From: Anaerolineales bacterium
GTDB taxonomy: Bacteria > Chloroflexota > Anaerolineae > Anaerolineales > Villigracilaceae
Direction of reading: 5' to 3'
Assembly (NCBI GenBank): GCA_020634885.1
Contig: JACKAW010000006.1
Location: 1-64,000 of the forward strand
Length of the DNA: 64,000 bases
Numbering within the stretch: position 1 is the first letter of the stretch; each line of letters starts with the position of its first letter. A model generated the notes under the pieces. The model searched no databases and had not been told where the DNA came from. It saw nothing but the letters and a program-made list of their open reading frames with translations. A program made the position numbers and the translations under genes. Of this stretch, positions 1 through 8,859 are shown piece by piece.

Positions 1-213
1 AAGTAGTTGTCTGAAAAAAGTTTATAAAGTTTTTACTGGCTCAAGCCGCCGTCCCCGGCGGCAGGGGATGTCTAAACAAATGAAATGTGTAAATCTGTTT
101 TTTTCACGAAGCACACAAAGCACATGAAGTTGTGACCCGCACTTCGTGAAATTCATGTGTTTTATGGATGAAATTTTTCTTCACGACATCTAGTTTATTT
201 CGACCAACTACTT
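1..213. repeat. Possible mini-element with imperfect terminal inverted repeats
   Basis: Bases 1-16 (AAGTAGTTGTCTGAAA) and the reverse complement of 198-213 (AAGTAGTTGGTCGAAA) agree at 13 of 16 positions. Between them are a GC hairpin (about 48-66) and inverted 'ttcacgaa/ttcgtgaa' tracts. No reading frame is seen. The left end coincides with the window edge, so a target duplication cannot be tested. The remaining bases up to the first gene, about 214-327, show nothing recognisable. Confidence 0.35.
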
Positions 214-327
214 AACAGGGTTTTGAGCTTTTTGTGGATGGGTGCAGTTATGGGGTGGATTATAGTGGAAAGTGTGCAGTAAGCAGCGGGTGAAGTGAGG
301 CGTCTGAATGGCGAAGGAGTTGAACGA

Positions 328-603
328 ATGATAAAAATTTATCGCGAAAAGATCAGTGCGGAAGCGGATGCGATTGAAGCGGAATTCAAAGACATGGTAC
401 TGGGATATGACCAGGTGGTGATCGAATCTTCAACGGCAGAAGAGATGTTCAAAGGACGTTCTTTGCCGGTCATCACGAACAATGAGCGAGTGGTCAGCGG
501 CGAAGATATCAAGCCATATCTGAAAGAGTTGGAAAAGCTAATGCACGATTGGCAGTTGTTTCAGGGTGATTATTGTTATGTCGATGACGATGGAAATTGT
601 TAG
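328..603 (+). CDS. Small conserved-looking hypothetical protein, glutaredoxin-like tail
   Basis: I do not recognise the family. The ATG at 328 is chosen because GGAG lies 10-13 bases upstream; a longer GTG-started frame begins at 295. The 91-residue product is acidic, with no signal peptide or membrane segment. Residues around 48-72 (LPVITNNERVV, then a GEDIKPYLKEL stretch) resemble the last strand and helix of a glutaredoxin or thioredoxin fold, but there is no CxxC, so redox activity is not implied. A strong hairpin terminator follows directly, which supports it being a real single-gene transcript. Function unknown. Confidence 0.55.
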   Translation: MIKIYREKISAEADAIEAEFKDMVLGYDQVVIESSTAEEMFKGRSLPVITNNERVVSGEDIKPYLKELEKLMHDWQLFQGDYCYVDDDGNC

Positions 604-618
604 GTCAAGCTGATAAAC

Positions 619-652
619 GCCCGCGAGGCTAAATTCGCGGGCTGTTTTTTTA
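619..652 (+). terminator. Intrinsic terminator after the first small gene
   Basis: A perfect 8-bp stem (GCCCGCGA at 619-626, TCGCGGGC at 635-642) is followed by TGTTTTTTTATTTTA. It ends on the stop codon of the convergent amylase gene. Confidence 0.85.
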
Positions 653-1984
653 TTTTAGTGCATACACGGCGTACCCGCGGGCGGGGGCAAAGAACTGACC
701 ACGACCGTCCACGGCAGTGGATTGGTCGGCAGGGCGGGAAAGGTCGTGTTTGCCCCACCAGGCCACGGGTGAGAAAGAGGCGTTCGTCCATTTTGTGGTC
801 ACCCACTCGCCGCGCCAGTCATCACTGCGATTGTTGAGGACGTAGATCAATCCGGGCTGCGAGTCGTAACCGCCACGCTGCATGATGTAAAGGTCGTCCG
901 AAAGATGCAGCACGGTTGTATCACCGCCCGCATATTTTTCATGCGCGTTCACGAGCGCGTCAATGCCGTTGGGCGTATCACGCAAAGCAAGATTGTAATT
1001 GAAGTAATCCTTCCAAAAGACGCAGGGATAGCCTTCGTGCGTCATGATATAGGAATAGGCAAGCAGCTTGTCGTTGGTGATGGGACGCCCTTCATCGCGC
1101 AGATCGTGATTCTCCACAAATGTAACAGTGGTTTGCGGCTGCGCCTTAAAGACCGTATCGCCCTGTACTAAAGACTTCAAATTAAAGCCGTATGAATCGC
1201 ATAATTCTTTAAGTAATTCGCGCAGGGGAAAATCGAACGCGTCCACCGGGTTGGAGTTGGAGAAGTTGGCAAGATCCACCCAGTTTTCGATGGCGCGCGC
1301 ATTATCCCAGAACTCCGCCACGCCATAGGGTCTAAAGTAATGACCATCGCGCATGTAACGGTATTCTTGAATGGCTGTGATGGTGTTTGCGCCATAGCCC
1401 TTAACAAAGTCATAACGGAAGCCATCGAAGCCAACTTCTTCGACCAGCCAACGTGCAAGCTTGAGCAGTTCCGTATAAACATGTGGATTGCGATGGGAAA
1501 GGTCTGGCATATCGCCGAAGGTCATTTCATCCCAACTTTCATACATGCAGGGATGGAACGATTCCCAGTTACGCGGGAACTTTCCGCTTTTGGGATTGAA
1601 GAAAGTCCAACGAGACTGACCGGTGATGGGATTCACTTCCTGCGCATCCGCGCCGGAATTGTGATTGATGACAATATCTGCGATCACACCCAGCCTGTGG
1701 CTGTGTGCGCTTTCAATGAGTTGATCCAACTCTGAGCGCGTACCGAACCAGGTCGGCACGGTTCCTTTTTGGTCGAACTCCCCGAGGTCGTAGTAATCAT
1801 ATGGGTCGTAGCCCATCGAAGGTCCGAAAAGATTCGCCGCCTTATGGACAGGCGGAAGCCACAGCGAAGTGAATCCCGCTTTTGCCAGCAATGGGATTTC
1901 GCGGTTGATATAGTTCCACCATTCGAACTCTTTGCCTTCTTCCTTTGGACAATCCCAGTAGAAGGTTTGCATCATGACGCCCAT
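650..1984 (-). CDS. Alpha-amylase family glycoside hydrolase (GH13), cytoplasmic
   Basis: Cleaves or transfers alpha-1,4-glucans; the exact specificity cannot be read. All four GH13 regions are visible in the 444-residue product: DIVINH (103-108), GFRYD with nucleophile D192, VAEFW with acid/base E224, and FVENHD with D294. There is no signal peptide, so it probably acts on internal glycogen or imported maltodextrin. The start at 1984 (MGVMMQTF) follows GGAGCAG; the frame stays open further upstream, but that extension has no family similarity. Monocistronic and convergent with the preceding gene. Confidence 0.9.
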   Translation of the reverse strand: MGVMMQTFYWDCPKEEGKEFEWWNYINREIPLLAKAGFTSLWLPPVHKAANLFGPSMGYDPYDYYDLGEFDQKGTVPTWFGTRSELDQLIESAHSHRLGVIADIVINHNSGADAQEVNPITGQSRWTFFNPKSGKFPRNWESFHPCMYESWDEMTFGDMPDLSHRNPHVYTELLKLARWLVEEVGFDGFRYDFVKGYGANTITAIQEYRYMRDGHYFRPYGVAEFWDNARAIENWVDLANFSNSNPVDAFDFPLRELLKELCDSYGFNLKSLVQGDTVFKAQPQTTVTFVENHDLRDEGRPITNDKLLAYSYIMTHEGYPCVFWKDYFNYNLALRDTPNGIDALVNAHEKYAGGDTTVLHLSDDLYIMQRGGYDSQPGLIYVLNNRSDDWRGEWVTTKWTNASFSPVAWWGKHDLSRPADQSTAVDGRGQFFAPARGYAVYALK

Positions 1985-2112
1985 GGTCTGCTCCTTATCA
2001 TGACGGGATTGTAAAGGGAATTGGTTAAGAATAGGTAAATAAAATCTCCCCAGCAAGAGTCAACACAGACCCAACAAACCCTATAAACATGCCGGGTCTG
2101 TATTTTCACTTA

Positions 2113-3018
2113 TTATGGAGGACAATTATTGCCCGTAAAGAAAAGCGATACGCGTGTGGATGATCCAGCATTGTTGAAGGCTTCTACTTTTATTGTTGTA
2201 CTCGTTCCAAACGATGAAGCACTAAAGTTGAAACTGGTCACGTTTGCTGCGACTGTACCTCTTAATATATCGGTGGCGTCGGTATGGTGATTATCAAAAC
2301 TGTACACTCTAAAACCATCTTCATTATTTGAGGTGTCTTGCCAGCTTATTGTTCCATCGAAGGAGTAAATATTTTGCGGGATCGTGCTTCCGATGGTGCA
2401 GACATTTGTCTGGCTCAAATTTGAGGGCGCGGATGGCGGTTGAAGCACGACCTTGGTGGGCGTGAAAGTAGGTGTAATTGTGAGAGTCGGTGTGGGTGGA
2501 ATGGCTACGTTTTGCAACCCGCTCGTGTCGCCGGTGACAGTGGCGTACTGCCCCCATAACCAGCAGGTTCCGCTTCCATCTGGAATCTTGATGATCCAAT
2601 AATTGGTGGATGTATTCTTTCCAACCACTTCGGCAGAAATACCCACGGGTAACCCATAAATACTTGAGTATGCCTGCCCTGGTCCCGTGCGGCAATTGGT
2701 GGCAGTGCTGACTGTCACAGTTGGCGCGCCGGAGGCGGGCGACGCTGCATTTGCCGATGAAGGATCAGGCGTGCTTGTGGCTGTCTCTTGAAGAAGGGGG
2801 GCGGCGGGTTCATTTCCATTCTTTGTGGCAGTAATTAGAATGATCACCGGTGTGGATGTGGGTGTGAATAACAGCCCTTTCTGTTCAAGGATTTGTGCCT
2901 GAGCGGTAATAGTCAACGCAAGTTTGTTTGTTTCAGGCGCATTCACCAATTTCAAGTTGCAAGCTTGCATTGTGAGTATTAGGATCGTTAGAATCAATAT
3001 ATTGGATCGTTTAAGCAT
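2113..3018 (-). CDS. Secreted lipoprotein with bacterial SH3 domain (copy A)
   Basis: The product is 301 residues. It starts at 3018 with a lipoprotein signal peptide (LTMQAC lipobox around residue 20). A central bacterial SH3-like domain carries the NCRTGPG motif and the 'CWLWGQYATVTGD' strand. A proline/threonine-rich linker follows, then a C-terminal fibronectin-III-like module ending in a free cysteine. SH3b domains usually bind peptidoglycan or other surface ligands, so a cell-surface role is inferred. It is a paralogue of the next gene (3092-3985) with the same layout but a different C-terminal module. The longer upstream frame is discarded because it would bury the lipobox. Confidence 0.75.
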   Translation of the reverse strand: MLKRSNILILTILILTMQACNLKLVNAPETNKLALTITAQAQILEQKGLLFTPTSTPVIILITATKNGNEPAAPLLQETATSTPDPSSANAASPASGAPTVTVSTATNCRTGPGQAYSSIYGLPVGISAEVVGKNTSTNYWIIKIPDGSGTCWLWGQYATVTGDTSGLQNVAIPPTPTLTITPTFTPTKVVLQPPSAPSNLSQTNVCTIGSTIPQNIYSFDGTISWQDTSNNEDGFRVYSFDNHHTDATDILRGTVAANVTSFNFSASSFGTSTTIKVEAFNNAGSSTRVSLFFTGNNCPP

Positions 3019-3041
3019 AACCAATCCTCTTTCTTTTTCCG

Positions 3042-3083
3042 TTATTAAAATTCGATGCCCCTGTGAAAACAAGGGCATCGAAT
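3042..3083 (-). terminator. Hairpin between the two SH3 lipoprotein genes
   Basis: A perfect 11-bp stem (3050-3060 with 3073-3083) lies just downstream of copy B on the minus strand and is followed there by TTTTAATAA. It could act as a terminator or attenuator between the paralogues. Confidence 0.6.
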
Positions 3084-3091
3084 CGATTCAT

Positions 3092-3985
3092 TTACGGGCA
3101 GCCCGCGGCGGTTACCTGTAAATTGGCTTGGTTTCCGCAACTTCCTGATGTATTGTCACTACATGCATATACATTAACCGTAAATACTCCGCCGGGTGCA
3201 TTGGTTTGAATATAAGAGTTATCATAGGTGACGGAAAAGCTGTCACTGGTAGCATTGGCAGCCAATATTTTTGAAGAAAACGCAAGGACGCTTGAAACAT
3301 AAACCAACTCATTGGTGGCATTATCCACCCAGGACATGTTCCCGCTGATGGTTGTCTGTCCGGCTCCGGGTCCAGGTGCGCAACTAATGTTTGCTGTCAG
3401 CCCTGATGGTGCATTGGGGTAAACAGGCGCGCTGGTCGCTGTAGCGGTGGCTGTAGGCAGGGGGGTATTCGTTTTCGTTGGTGCAGGTGATGTAGGCGTA
3501 ACCACTTCCTTCAGAGTAGCTGTATCGCCATTGACCGAAGCATACTGTCCCCACAACCAGCAGGTCTGCCCGGCTTTCCCGGGAATTTCGATAATCCAGT
3601 ACCCCGAATACGAATTCTTAGCAACCACTTTCGCCACCTGACTCACCGGCATACCATAAACAATATTGAAATTCTGTCCAGGACCCGTGCGGCAGTTTGT
3701 AGCGGTCGAAACAGTTACGGTCACATCACCTGATGCAGGCGGAAGGACTTCAGCAGGCACGACCTGTTCTTCGGAGGGAGGTGCACCTTCAGATGTTGCC
3801 GTAATAACAACGACCTGCTGCGCGGGATCCTGAGGCTGTCCACCTTCCTGAATGAGCTTTGCCTGCGCTGTGATGGTCGCTGCGAGATCTGGGGAATCCA
3901 CAACCTGAATATTTTCCAGCCCGCATGCGAGGGTAAAAATAATAAGAACAGTAATATAAAGAATGATCTGTTTTTGTTTTTTCAT
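3092..3985 (-). CDS. Secreted lipoprotein with bacterial SH3 domain (copy B)
   Basis: The product is 297 residues with lipobox FTLAC at residues 17-21. The SH3 domain (NCRTGPGQNF, then CWLWGQYASVNGD) is close to that of copy A. After the Thr/Pro-rich linker, the C-terminal region is a cysteine-containing beta module that begins 'APSGLTAN', typical of fibronectin-III-like folds. AGGAGATT precedes the ATG. Together with 2113-3018 it forms a tandem duplication. The ligand is unknown. About 145 bases of AT-rich sequence separate it from the transporter gene upstream (4133-5059); no hairpin was recognised there. Confidence 0.75.
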   Translation of the reverse strand: MKKQKQIILYITVLIIFTLACGLENIQVVDSPDLAATITAQAKLIQEGGQPQDPAQQVVVITATSEGAPPSEEQVVPAEVLPPASGDVTVTVSTATNCRTGPGQNFNIVYGMPVSQVAKVVAKNSYSGYWIIEIPGKAGQTCWLWGQYASVNGDTATLKEVVTPTSPAPTKTNTPLPTATATATSAPVYPNAPSGLTANISCAPGPGAGQTTISGNMSWVDNATNELVYVSSVLAFSSKILAANATSDSFSVTYDNSYIQTNAPGGVFTVNVYACSDNTSGSCGNQANLQVTAAGCP

Positions 3986-4132
3986 TTTAATCTCCTAAAT
4001 CTTCAACAAAAAATTTATCCAATTCTAATAGACTTTAGGGGAATTAAAAATAAACATGGCAAATTGATGTCGTATCACAATGTGCCAATTAAATTGCAAG
4101 AGATCAATTAATGATCGAGAGGCTGTCGCAGT

Positions 4133-5059
4133 TCAGGCGTTACGGTCGAGCGTCGTGTCTTCCCAAGAGAGCGGATCGTTAAGCGGTTCAAGATGCGTAA
4201 AAACAGTAATACCTGGCAATGCGTTGCGAATATCAGATTCGATCTGCTCCAAAAGCTGATGCCCCTCCAGCACAGTCCAATGATCGGGCACAAGAATATG
4301 AAAAGATGCAAACTTGCGCGCACCCGATTGGCGGCTGCGCATGGCATGATATTGAATTCCTTTTTCTTTATACCCCTCAAGAATATTAATAATGATAGCG
4401 CGTTCTTCATTCGGCAGGGCAGTATCCATCAGTCCAAGCACCGAAACGCGGACGATCTTTATTCCAGACCAGATGATATTGGCGGCGACCACAAAAGCGA
4501 CAATGGGGTCGAGTCTTTCCCAGCCGGTCATTGCCACTACCCCCACGCCTGCCAGCACACCGACAGATGTCCACACATCGGTCATAAGGTGATGCGCGTT
4601 CGCTTCCAGCGTAATGGACTGATAGCGTTTGCCCGCCCGCAAAATAAAATAAGCGGCCAGCAGATTTATGACCGATGCCCCCGCAGAAACGCCCAGCCCG
4701 ATGCCCACCTGTTCAAGCGGCTGCGGCTCAAACAGACGCGGTACTGCCGCCCAAATAATGCTGATTGCCGCAATGAGGATCAGCGTCCCCTCCACACCGC
4801 TTGAAAAATATTCGGCTTTGCCATGCCCGTAATCATGGTCTTCATCTGCCGGACGGGCGGCAACCGTCAGCATGGCAAGCGCCATTAACGCGCCAACGAG
4901 GTTAACCAACGATTCAAGCGCATCTGAAAGCAGACCAATGGAACCCGTGAGAAAGTATGCAACGGTTTTGAGACCAATAGTCAACACCGCCGCGCCGATG
5001 GATATCCACGCAAAGCGGGTTAAGAATTTTCTGTCGGATGAAGAATTACCTGTCATCAT
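4133..5059 (-). CDS. Cation diffusion facilitator family transporter
   Basis: Proton-coupled export of divalent metal across the cytoplasmic membrane; substrate unresolved. The 308 residues hold about six membrane spans and a C-terminal cytoplasmic ferredoxin-like domain (from about 210). Family marks are SDALESLVN in TM2, the HDYGHGKAEY loop and HHLMTDVWTS (HxxxD) in TM5. The second acidic TM2 ligand of Zn-type CDF proteins is a serine here (DxxxS), so a non-canonical site or Mn/Fe preference is possible. It lies 53 bases downstream of the Ca/Na antiporter on the same strand, suggesting joint transcription. Confidence 0.85.
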   Translation of the reverse strand: MMTGNSSSDRKFLTRFAWISIGAAVLTIGLKTVAYFLTGSIGLLSDALESLVNLVGALMALAMLTVAARPADEDHDYGHGKAEYFSSGVEGTLILIAAISIIWAAVPRLFEPQPLEQVGIGLGVSAGASVINLLAAYFILRAGKRYQSITLEANAHHLMTDVWTSVGVLAGVGVVAMTGWERLDPIVAFVVAANIIWSGIKIVRVSVLGLMDTALPNEERAIIINILEGYKEKGIQYHAMRSRQSGARKFASFHILVPDHWTVLEGHQLLEQIESDIRNALPGITVFTHLEPLNDPLSWEDTTLDRNA

Positions 5060-5111
5060 TGCAAAACCTCGTCAGCTTGGGTTTATGCGTAAAAGTTACA
5101 TCTCTTCATTC

Positions 5112-6224
5112 TTAGGATGTAGACGTTTTATTATTGGGTGCTCGCCGCAATGAAAACTCATACCAAAGCGATATGCCCAGGGTTAATACGGTGATCGGAA
5201 TGACAAACCATAACATCATATTATTGAAAACAGGTAGAGATGAGTGATGGGTGGCATTTAAAACCAGATATAAAGTGTAGGCAATATAGTATGCCAAAAA
5301 GATAAAACCTTCCCATCGAAAAATCTGTCCGCCTGTGAGAAAGACAGGGAAGGACGCCAGTGCAACCGCTACCATGACGGGGAGGTCAAAATGCAGAGCA
5401 GCATCTGAAACCGGAATCCCAACAGGGACAATGATGGCGCTTAAACCCAGCACAGACATCAAATTAAAAATATTGCTGCCCACTACATTCCCAACGGCAA
5501 TATCGCGTTCACCTTTGATCGCCGCTGTAATGGAGGTTGCCAGTTCAGGCAGGGAGGTGCCAACAGCCACCACGGTAAGACCAATGACCAGCTCGCTAAT
5601 ACCAAACCATTTGGCAACGGTGACCGCGCTTTGAACCATCCAGTCTGCGCCAATGACGAGCATGGCAAGCCCGATCACAACCAGACCAATATTAATAGCC
5701 CAGTTGCGGGGCGATTTGACTTCATGCGGGGCATATTCCCTTTCATACTCCTCTTCCACACTTTCATTGGTCTCTTTTTTGCTTTGTTTAATGAGAAACC
5801 AAATATAAAAGAGCAGAACGCTAAAAAGAACCAGCCCTTCAAACGTACTGATCAAACCATCCAATGCAAACAAAAATGTCGCAATGGATGTTCCGATCAT
5901 AATTGGCACATCCTGCCGCACAACCTGTTGCTGCACCATGAGCGGCGCAATGGCTGCCGATGCCCCAAGGATAAAAAGAATATTGGCAATATTGCTGCCA
6001 ACTACATTTCCAATGGCAATATCGGGGCGCCCGCCCAATGAAGATTGAACGTTGATGGCAAGTTCCGGGGCGCTTGTTCCGAATGCGACTACGGTCAGTC
6101 CGATCACCAGCGGTGAAATTCCTGCCCAGCCTGCAATGCGTGATGCTCCACGAACAAGCGACTCTGCGCCGATGATTAGAACGACCAGCCCGCCGATGAA
6201 TGCTGCGATTGTCATGAAGTTCAT
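5112..6224 (-). CDS. Calcium/sodium antiporter (CaCA family, YrbG-like)
   Basis: Exchanges cations across the inner membrane. The 370-residue protein has the two inverted alpha repeats of the family: GLTVVAFGTSAPELAINV with GNVVGSNIANI near the N-terminus, and GLTVVAVGTSLPELATS with GNVVGSNIFNL in the second half. A charged cytoplasmic loop (about 145-175, KKETNESVEEE) separates them. About ten membrane spans are expected. The ATG at 6224 follows AGGAGGAA. Probably in one transcription unit with the downstream CDF transporter. Confidence 0.9.
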   Translation of the reverse strand: MNFMTIAAFIGGLVVLIIGAESLVRGASRIAGWAGISPLVIGLTVVAFGTSAPELAINVQSSLGGRPDIAIGNVVGSNIANILFILGASAAIAPLMVQQQVVRQDVPIMIGTSIATFLFALDGLISTFEGLVLFSVLLFYIWFLIKQSKKETNESVEEEYEREYAPHEVKSPRNWAINIGLVVIGLAMLVIGADWMVQSAVTVAKWFGISELVIGLTVVAVGTSLPELATSITAAIKGERDIAVGNVVGSNIFNLMSVLGLSAIIVPVGIPVSDAALHFDLPVMVAVALASFPVFLTGGQIFRWEGFIFLAYYIAYTLYLVLNATHHSSLPVFNNMMLWFVIPITVLTLGISLWYEFSLRRAPNNKTSTS

Positions 6225-6264
6225 TTCTTCATTCCTCCTGATATTTTGCTGTTTTATTTTTATG

Positions 6265-6298
6265 AAAAAATGTTGCAGTGAATGGCTTCACTGCAACA
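6265..6298 (-). terminator. Intrinsic terminator of the MBL-fold hydrolase gene
   Basis: A perfect 12-bp stem (6271-6282 with 6287-6298) with a 4-base loop is followed on the minus strand by TTTTTTCATA. It separates the hydrolase from the antiporter gene. Confidence 0.85.
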
Positions 6299-6324
6299 TT
6301 CAAAAAAACCGTGTGTAAAAAAAA

Positions 6325-7155
6325 TTACTTCACACTCGTTTGTTTGTGAAGCGCTCTCAGGTTACGTCTGTGCAGGGTTTCTGCCAGCCCTCCGAGGTGG
6401 ACGCGGCTCTTTCCGCAATCTTCAATGGTGATCTCTTCAAGGGCTTCTTCTGCGTTTTTCTTTTTACTGACGGCTTTCACCACTTTTTTGATATTGTTCA
6501 GGTAATTTACATTCTCGCGAACGGCTGCATCGATCTCGCCGCGCAGAATAATATCACCATGTCCCTGAATAATATTTTCCAACCCCATCTTGCCAATTTT
6601 CTTAATGGAAGCAAGCATATCATCTGCATCGCCATCCACAATAAAGGGCAGGGGCATGAAAACATCCCCCGCAAATAAGACGCGATCTTCTTCCACCAGC
6701 ACTGAAATGCCGTCGTCACTATGCCCTGGGGTGTAGGAAAGGATCAGGTTCTTTTTACCCACGCGCAGGGTCATCTCACCGGTTTCAAAGGTAAGGTGAG
6801 GAGGGACGATCTTAACCTGACGAAGGCTGGGATTCTGCTTTTGCGCGCCCTCCAAAGAAGGAATGCCATCTTCCACCAGATATTCACGACACTTGGCATG
6901 ACTGATAATCGTCGCACCGGGGAAAAAGCAGTTCCCCCAGCTATGGTCGGCGTGATAGTGAGTATTGATCACATACCGCACCTGAACACCCAGTTCGTGT
7001 TCAATGAACTCACGCATAGACATGCTTTCCTCAGGCAGGGCGAGGGTATCGATCACCACCGCCCATTGAGGTCCAACAACCACCCCAGCCGTTACTTGTG
7101 CATAAACTTCGCTCTGAAACCAATATACATTTTCTGAAACTCGTTCGCGGTGCAT
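6325..7155 (-). CDS. MBL-fold metallohydrolase
   Basis: A soluble 276-residue protein with the metallo-beta-lactamase signature HYHADH at residues 66-71. Further metal ligands are expected in the 'YTPGHSDDGI' and 'FAGDVF' segments and in 'IQGHGD'. The subgroup resembles quinoprotein-relay or SoxH-like hydrolases, but substrate cannot be assigned. There is no signal peptide. The start MHRERVSENV aligns with the family beginning. Expressed alone: a terminator lies downstream and about 220 bases of hairpin-rich DNA upstream. Confidence 0.8.
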   Translation of the reverse strand: MHRERVSENVYWFQSEVYAQVTAGVVVGPQWAVVIDTLALPEESMSMREFIEHELGVQVRYVINTHYHADHSWGNCFFPGATIISHAKCREYLVEDGIPSLEGAQKQNPSLRQVKIVPPHLTFETGEMTLRVGKKNLILSYTPGHSDDGISVLVEEDRVLFAGDVFMPLPFIVDGDADDMLASIKKIGKMGLENIIQGHGDIILRGEIDAAVRENVNYLNNIKKVVKAVSKKKNAEEALEEITIEDCGKSRVHLGGLAETLHRRNLRALHKQTSVK

Positions 7156-7289
7156 AGCCTAAACCTCTGGTCTTTTCTTCGGGATATACCAGCAAAAACT
7201 GGTAAAAAAGCCCGTTATTTTTTTTATCGATTGTTAATAGCACAATCCTTCAAAAATATCAAGATGTATATACAATTTTGCAAATAGTT

Positions 7290-7320
7290 GACAAAAAAAA
7301 GACCTCCGAACCTCGGAGGT
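7290..7320 (-). terminator. Intrinsic terminator downstream of the lipoamide dehydrogenase gene
   Basis: The stem ACCTCCGA/TCGGAGGT (7302-7309 with 7313-7320) is followed on the minus strand by CTTTTTTTTG. Confidence 0.75.
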
Positions 7321-7327
7321 ATCAATG

Positions 7328-7367
7328 TGTACGCCCTATCAGGGCAAAATCTCCGATAGGGCGTACA
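7328..7367. repeat. REP-like inverted repeat
   Basis: Perfect 13-bp arms (TGTACGCCCTATC at 7328-7340, its complement at 7355-7367) with a 14-base loop, immediately after the lpd stop codon. It has no U-tract of its own; the neighbouring hairpin supplies that. Confidence 0.7.
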
Positions 7368-7374
7368 GGTTTAT

Positions 7375-8763
7375 CTAAATATGGATGGGTGTTCCGCTTG
7401 CGCCATGCGCCGCTTCCATCAACGTCTCTGAAAGCGTGGGGTGTGCGTGGACGTTGCGGGCGATCTCATGCGGGGTCAGTTCCATCATCTGTGCGAGGGT
7501 TAATTCGGGCAGTAGTTCGGTTACTTCTGGTCCCATCATGTGGGCGCCGAGAATTTCGCCGTACTTCTCATCGGTGATGATCTTAACAAAGCCCGCATAA
7601 TCACCCAAGCCGAGCGCCTTGCCATTTGCCTGGAAGGGGAAACGCCCAACCTTGATATTGTATCCACGTTCCTTTGCCTGCGCCTCGGTTAGACCAAACG
7701 AAGCGACCTGCGGATGGCAGTAAGTGGCGCGCGGCATCATCTCATAATTGAGTGTGATGGTCTCATGTCCGCCGATATGTTCAGCGGCGACAATACCCAT
7801 CGCCGAGCCGACGTGAGCCAGCATCAATTTGCCGGTTACATCGCCAATTGCCCAAATGCCGGGGACGTTGGTCTGCATTTTTTCGTCGATCTCGATAAAG
7901 CCGCGGTCACTGATCTTAACGCCGACCGCTTCAAGCCCAAGCCCTTTGCTGTTCGGTGTAAAGGAAGTGGCGATCAACGCCTGGTCTACTTCTAATGTTC
8001 CATCGGGCAGAACAACCTTCACCTTGTCTTTTGAGGCGGTAATGCTTTCAAACTTCACGCCCGTTTTGATCTTGATGCCAGCCTTGGTCAACTCTTTGGT
8101 GAGTTCCTTGCTGATCTCTTCATCTTCACGCGGCAACACACGCGGAAGAAGTTCCACGATGGTCACATCCACGCCGTAGGAATTCCAAATGGTGGCAAAT
8201 TCCACGCCGATGGCGCCAGCGCCCACGATCACCGCAGACTGGGGGAGGGTATCTTGCATGATGGCTTCGGTGTAGGTGACGATCTTCTTCCCGTCAATGG
8301 TTATGCCGGGCAGGGTGGCGGCACTTGCGCCGGTGGCAACAATGATATTCTTTGCCTTGAGTTCTGTGATCTTGCCGTCTTTATCCGTAACTGTAAGCGT
8401 GTCTTTGGCTTTGAACTGTGCCGCACCCATGAATACGGCAATGTTGTTCTTCTTCATTAAGAAGCCAATGCCCTTCACGAGACGGTCTGAATTTGAGCGG
8501 GAACGTTTGAATGCCACGCTGTAATCGAGTTTCAGGTTATCGAACGAAAAGCCAAAATCTTTGGCACGATGACGAAGGGTGTGTGCCACCTCTGCATTCT
8601 TAAGCAATGATTTTGAAGGGATACAACCTACATTCAAACAAACGCCGCCCATCCATTGCTTGTCTACGATCGCTACTTTCTGTTTAAGTTGTGCAGCACG
8701 GATGGCGGCAACATAGCCTGCAGGACCGGCGCCGATCACAACCACATCAAAATTTTCTGCCAT
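7375..8763 (-). CDS. lpdA: Dihydrolipoyl dehydrogenase (E3)
   Basis: Reoxidises the dihydrolipoyl groups of 2-oxoacid dehydrogenase complexes with NAD+. The 462-residue protein shows the FAD-binding GAGPAG motif at 11-16, the redox disulfide in GGVCLNVGC (C42 and C47), the NAD-binding GAGAIGVE motif near the middle, and the C-terminal HAHPTLSE segment with the catalytic His. The likely partners E2 (12329-13564) and E1 (14056-16470) lie about 4 kb upstream on the same strand, separated by unrelated genes, so E3 appears to be transcribed from its own promoter at about 8803. Confidence 0.95.
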   Translation of the reverse strand: MAENFDVVVIGAGPAGYVAAIRAAQLKQKVAIVDKQWMGGVCLNVGCIPSKSLLKNAEVAHTLRHRAKDFGFSFDNLKLDYSVAFKRSRSNSDRLVKGIGFLMKKNNIAVFMGAAQFKAKDTLTVTDKDGKITELKAKNIIVATGASAATLPGITIDGKKIVTYTEAIMQDTLPQSAVIVGAGAIGVEFATIWNSYGVDVTIVELLPRVLPREDEEISKELTKELTKAGIKIKTGVKFESITASKDKVKVVLPDGTLEVDQALIATSFTPNSKGLGLEAVGVKISDRGFIEIDEKMQTNVPGIWAIGDVTGKLMLAHVGSAMGIVAAEHIGGHETITLNYEMMPRATYCHPQVASFGLTEAQAKERGYNIKVGRFPFQANGKALGLGDYAGFVKIITDEKYGEILGAHMMGPEVTELLPELTLAQMMELTPHEIARNVHAHPTLSETLMEAAHGASGTPIHI

Positions 8764-8802
8764 GAGAGAAGTTCTCCTAAATGTAAAAAAAGATTAAGGG
8801 CG

Positions 8803-8808
8803 ATTATA
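8803..8808 (-). promoter_or_regulatory. Probable -10 element of lpdA
   Basis: The minus strand reads TATAAT here, about 40 bases ahead of the ATG; GGAGAA lies close to the start codon. The -35 region is weak. The -10 element also lies inside a short TTAAGGG/CCCTTAA inverted repeat. Confidence 0.5.
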
Positions 8809-8829
8809 CCCTTAACCTTTTTTGCGTTT

Positions 8830-8859
8830 TGTAGGACAAGTCTATAGACTTGTCCTACA
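8830..8859. repeat. REP-like perfect palindrome
   Basis: A 30-base perfect palindrome, each half TGTAGGACAAGTCTA or its complement. It overlaps the stop codon (8855-8857) of the dienelactone-hydrolase-like gene. There is no U-tract on either side. Confidence 0.75.

Noticed and set aside
4193..4804. 203-residue plus-strand frame opposite the CDF transporter
   Set aside because: Antisense to a clear membrane transporter.
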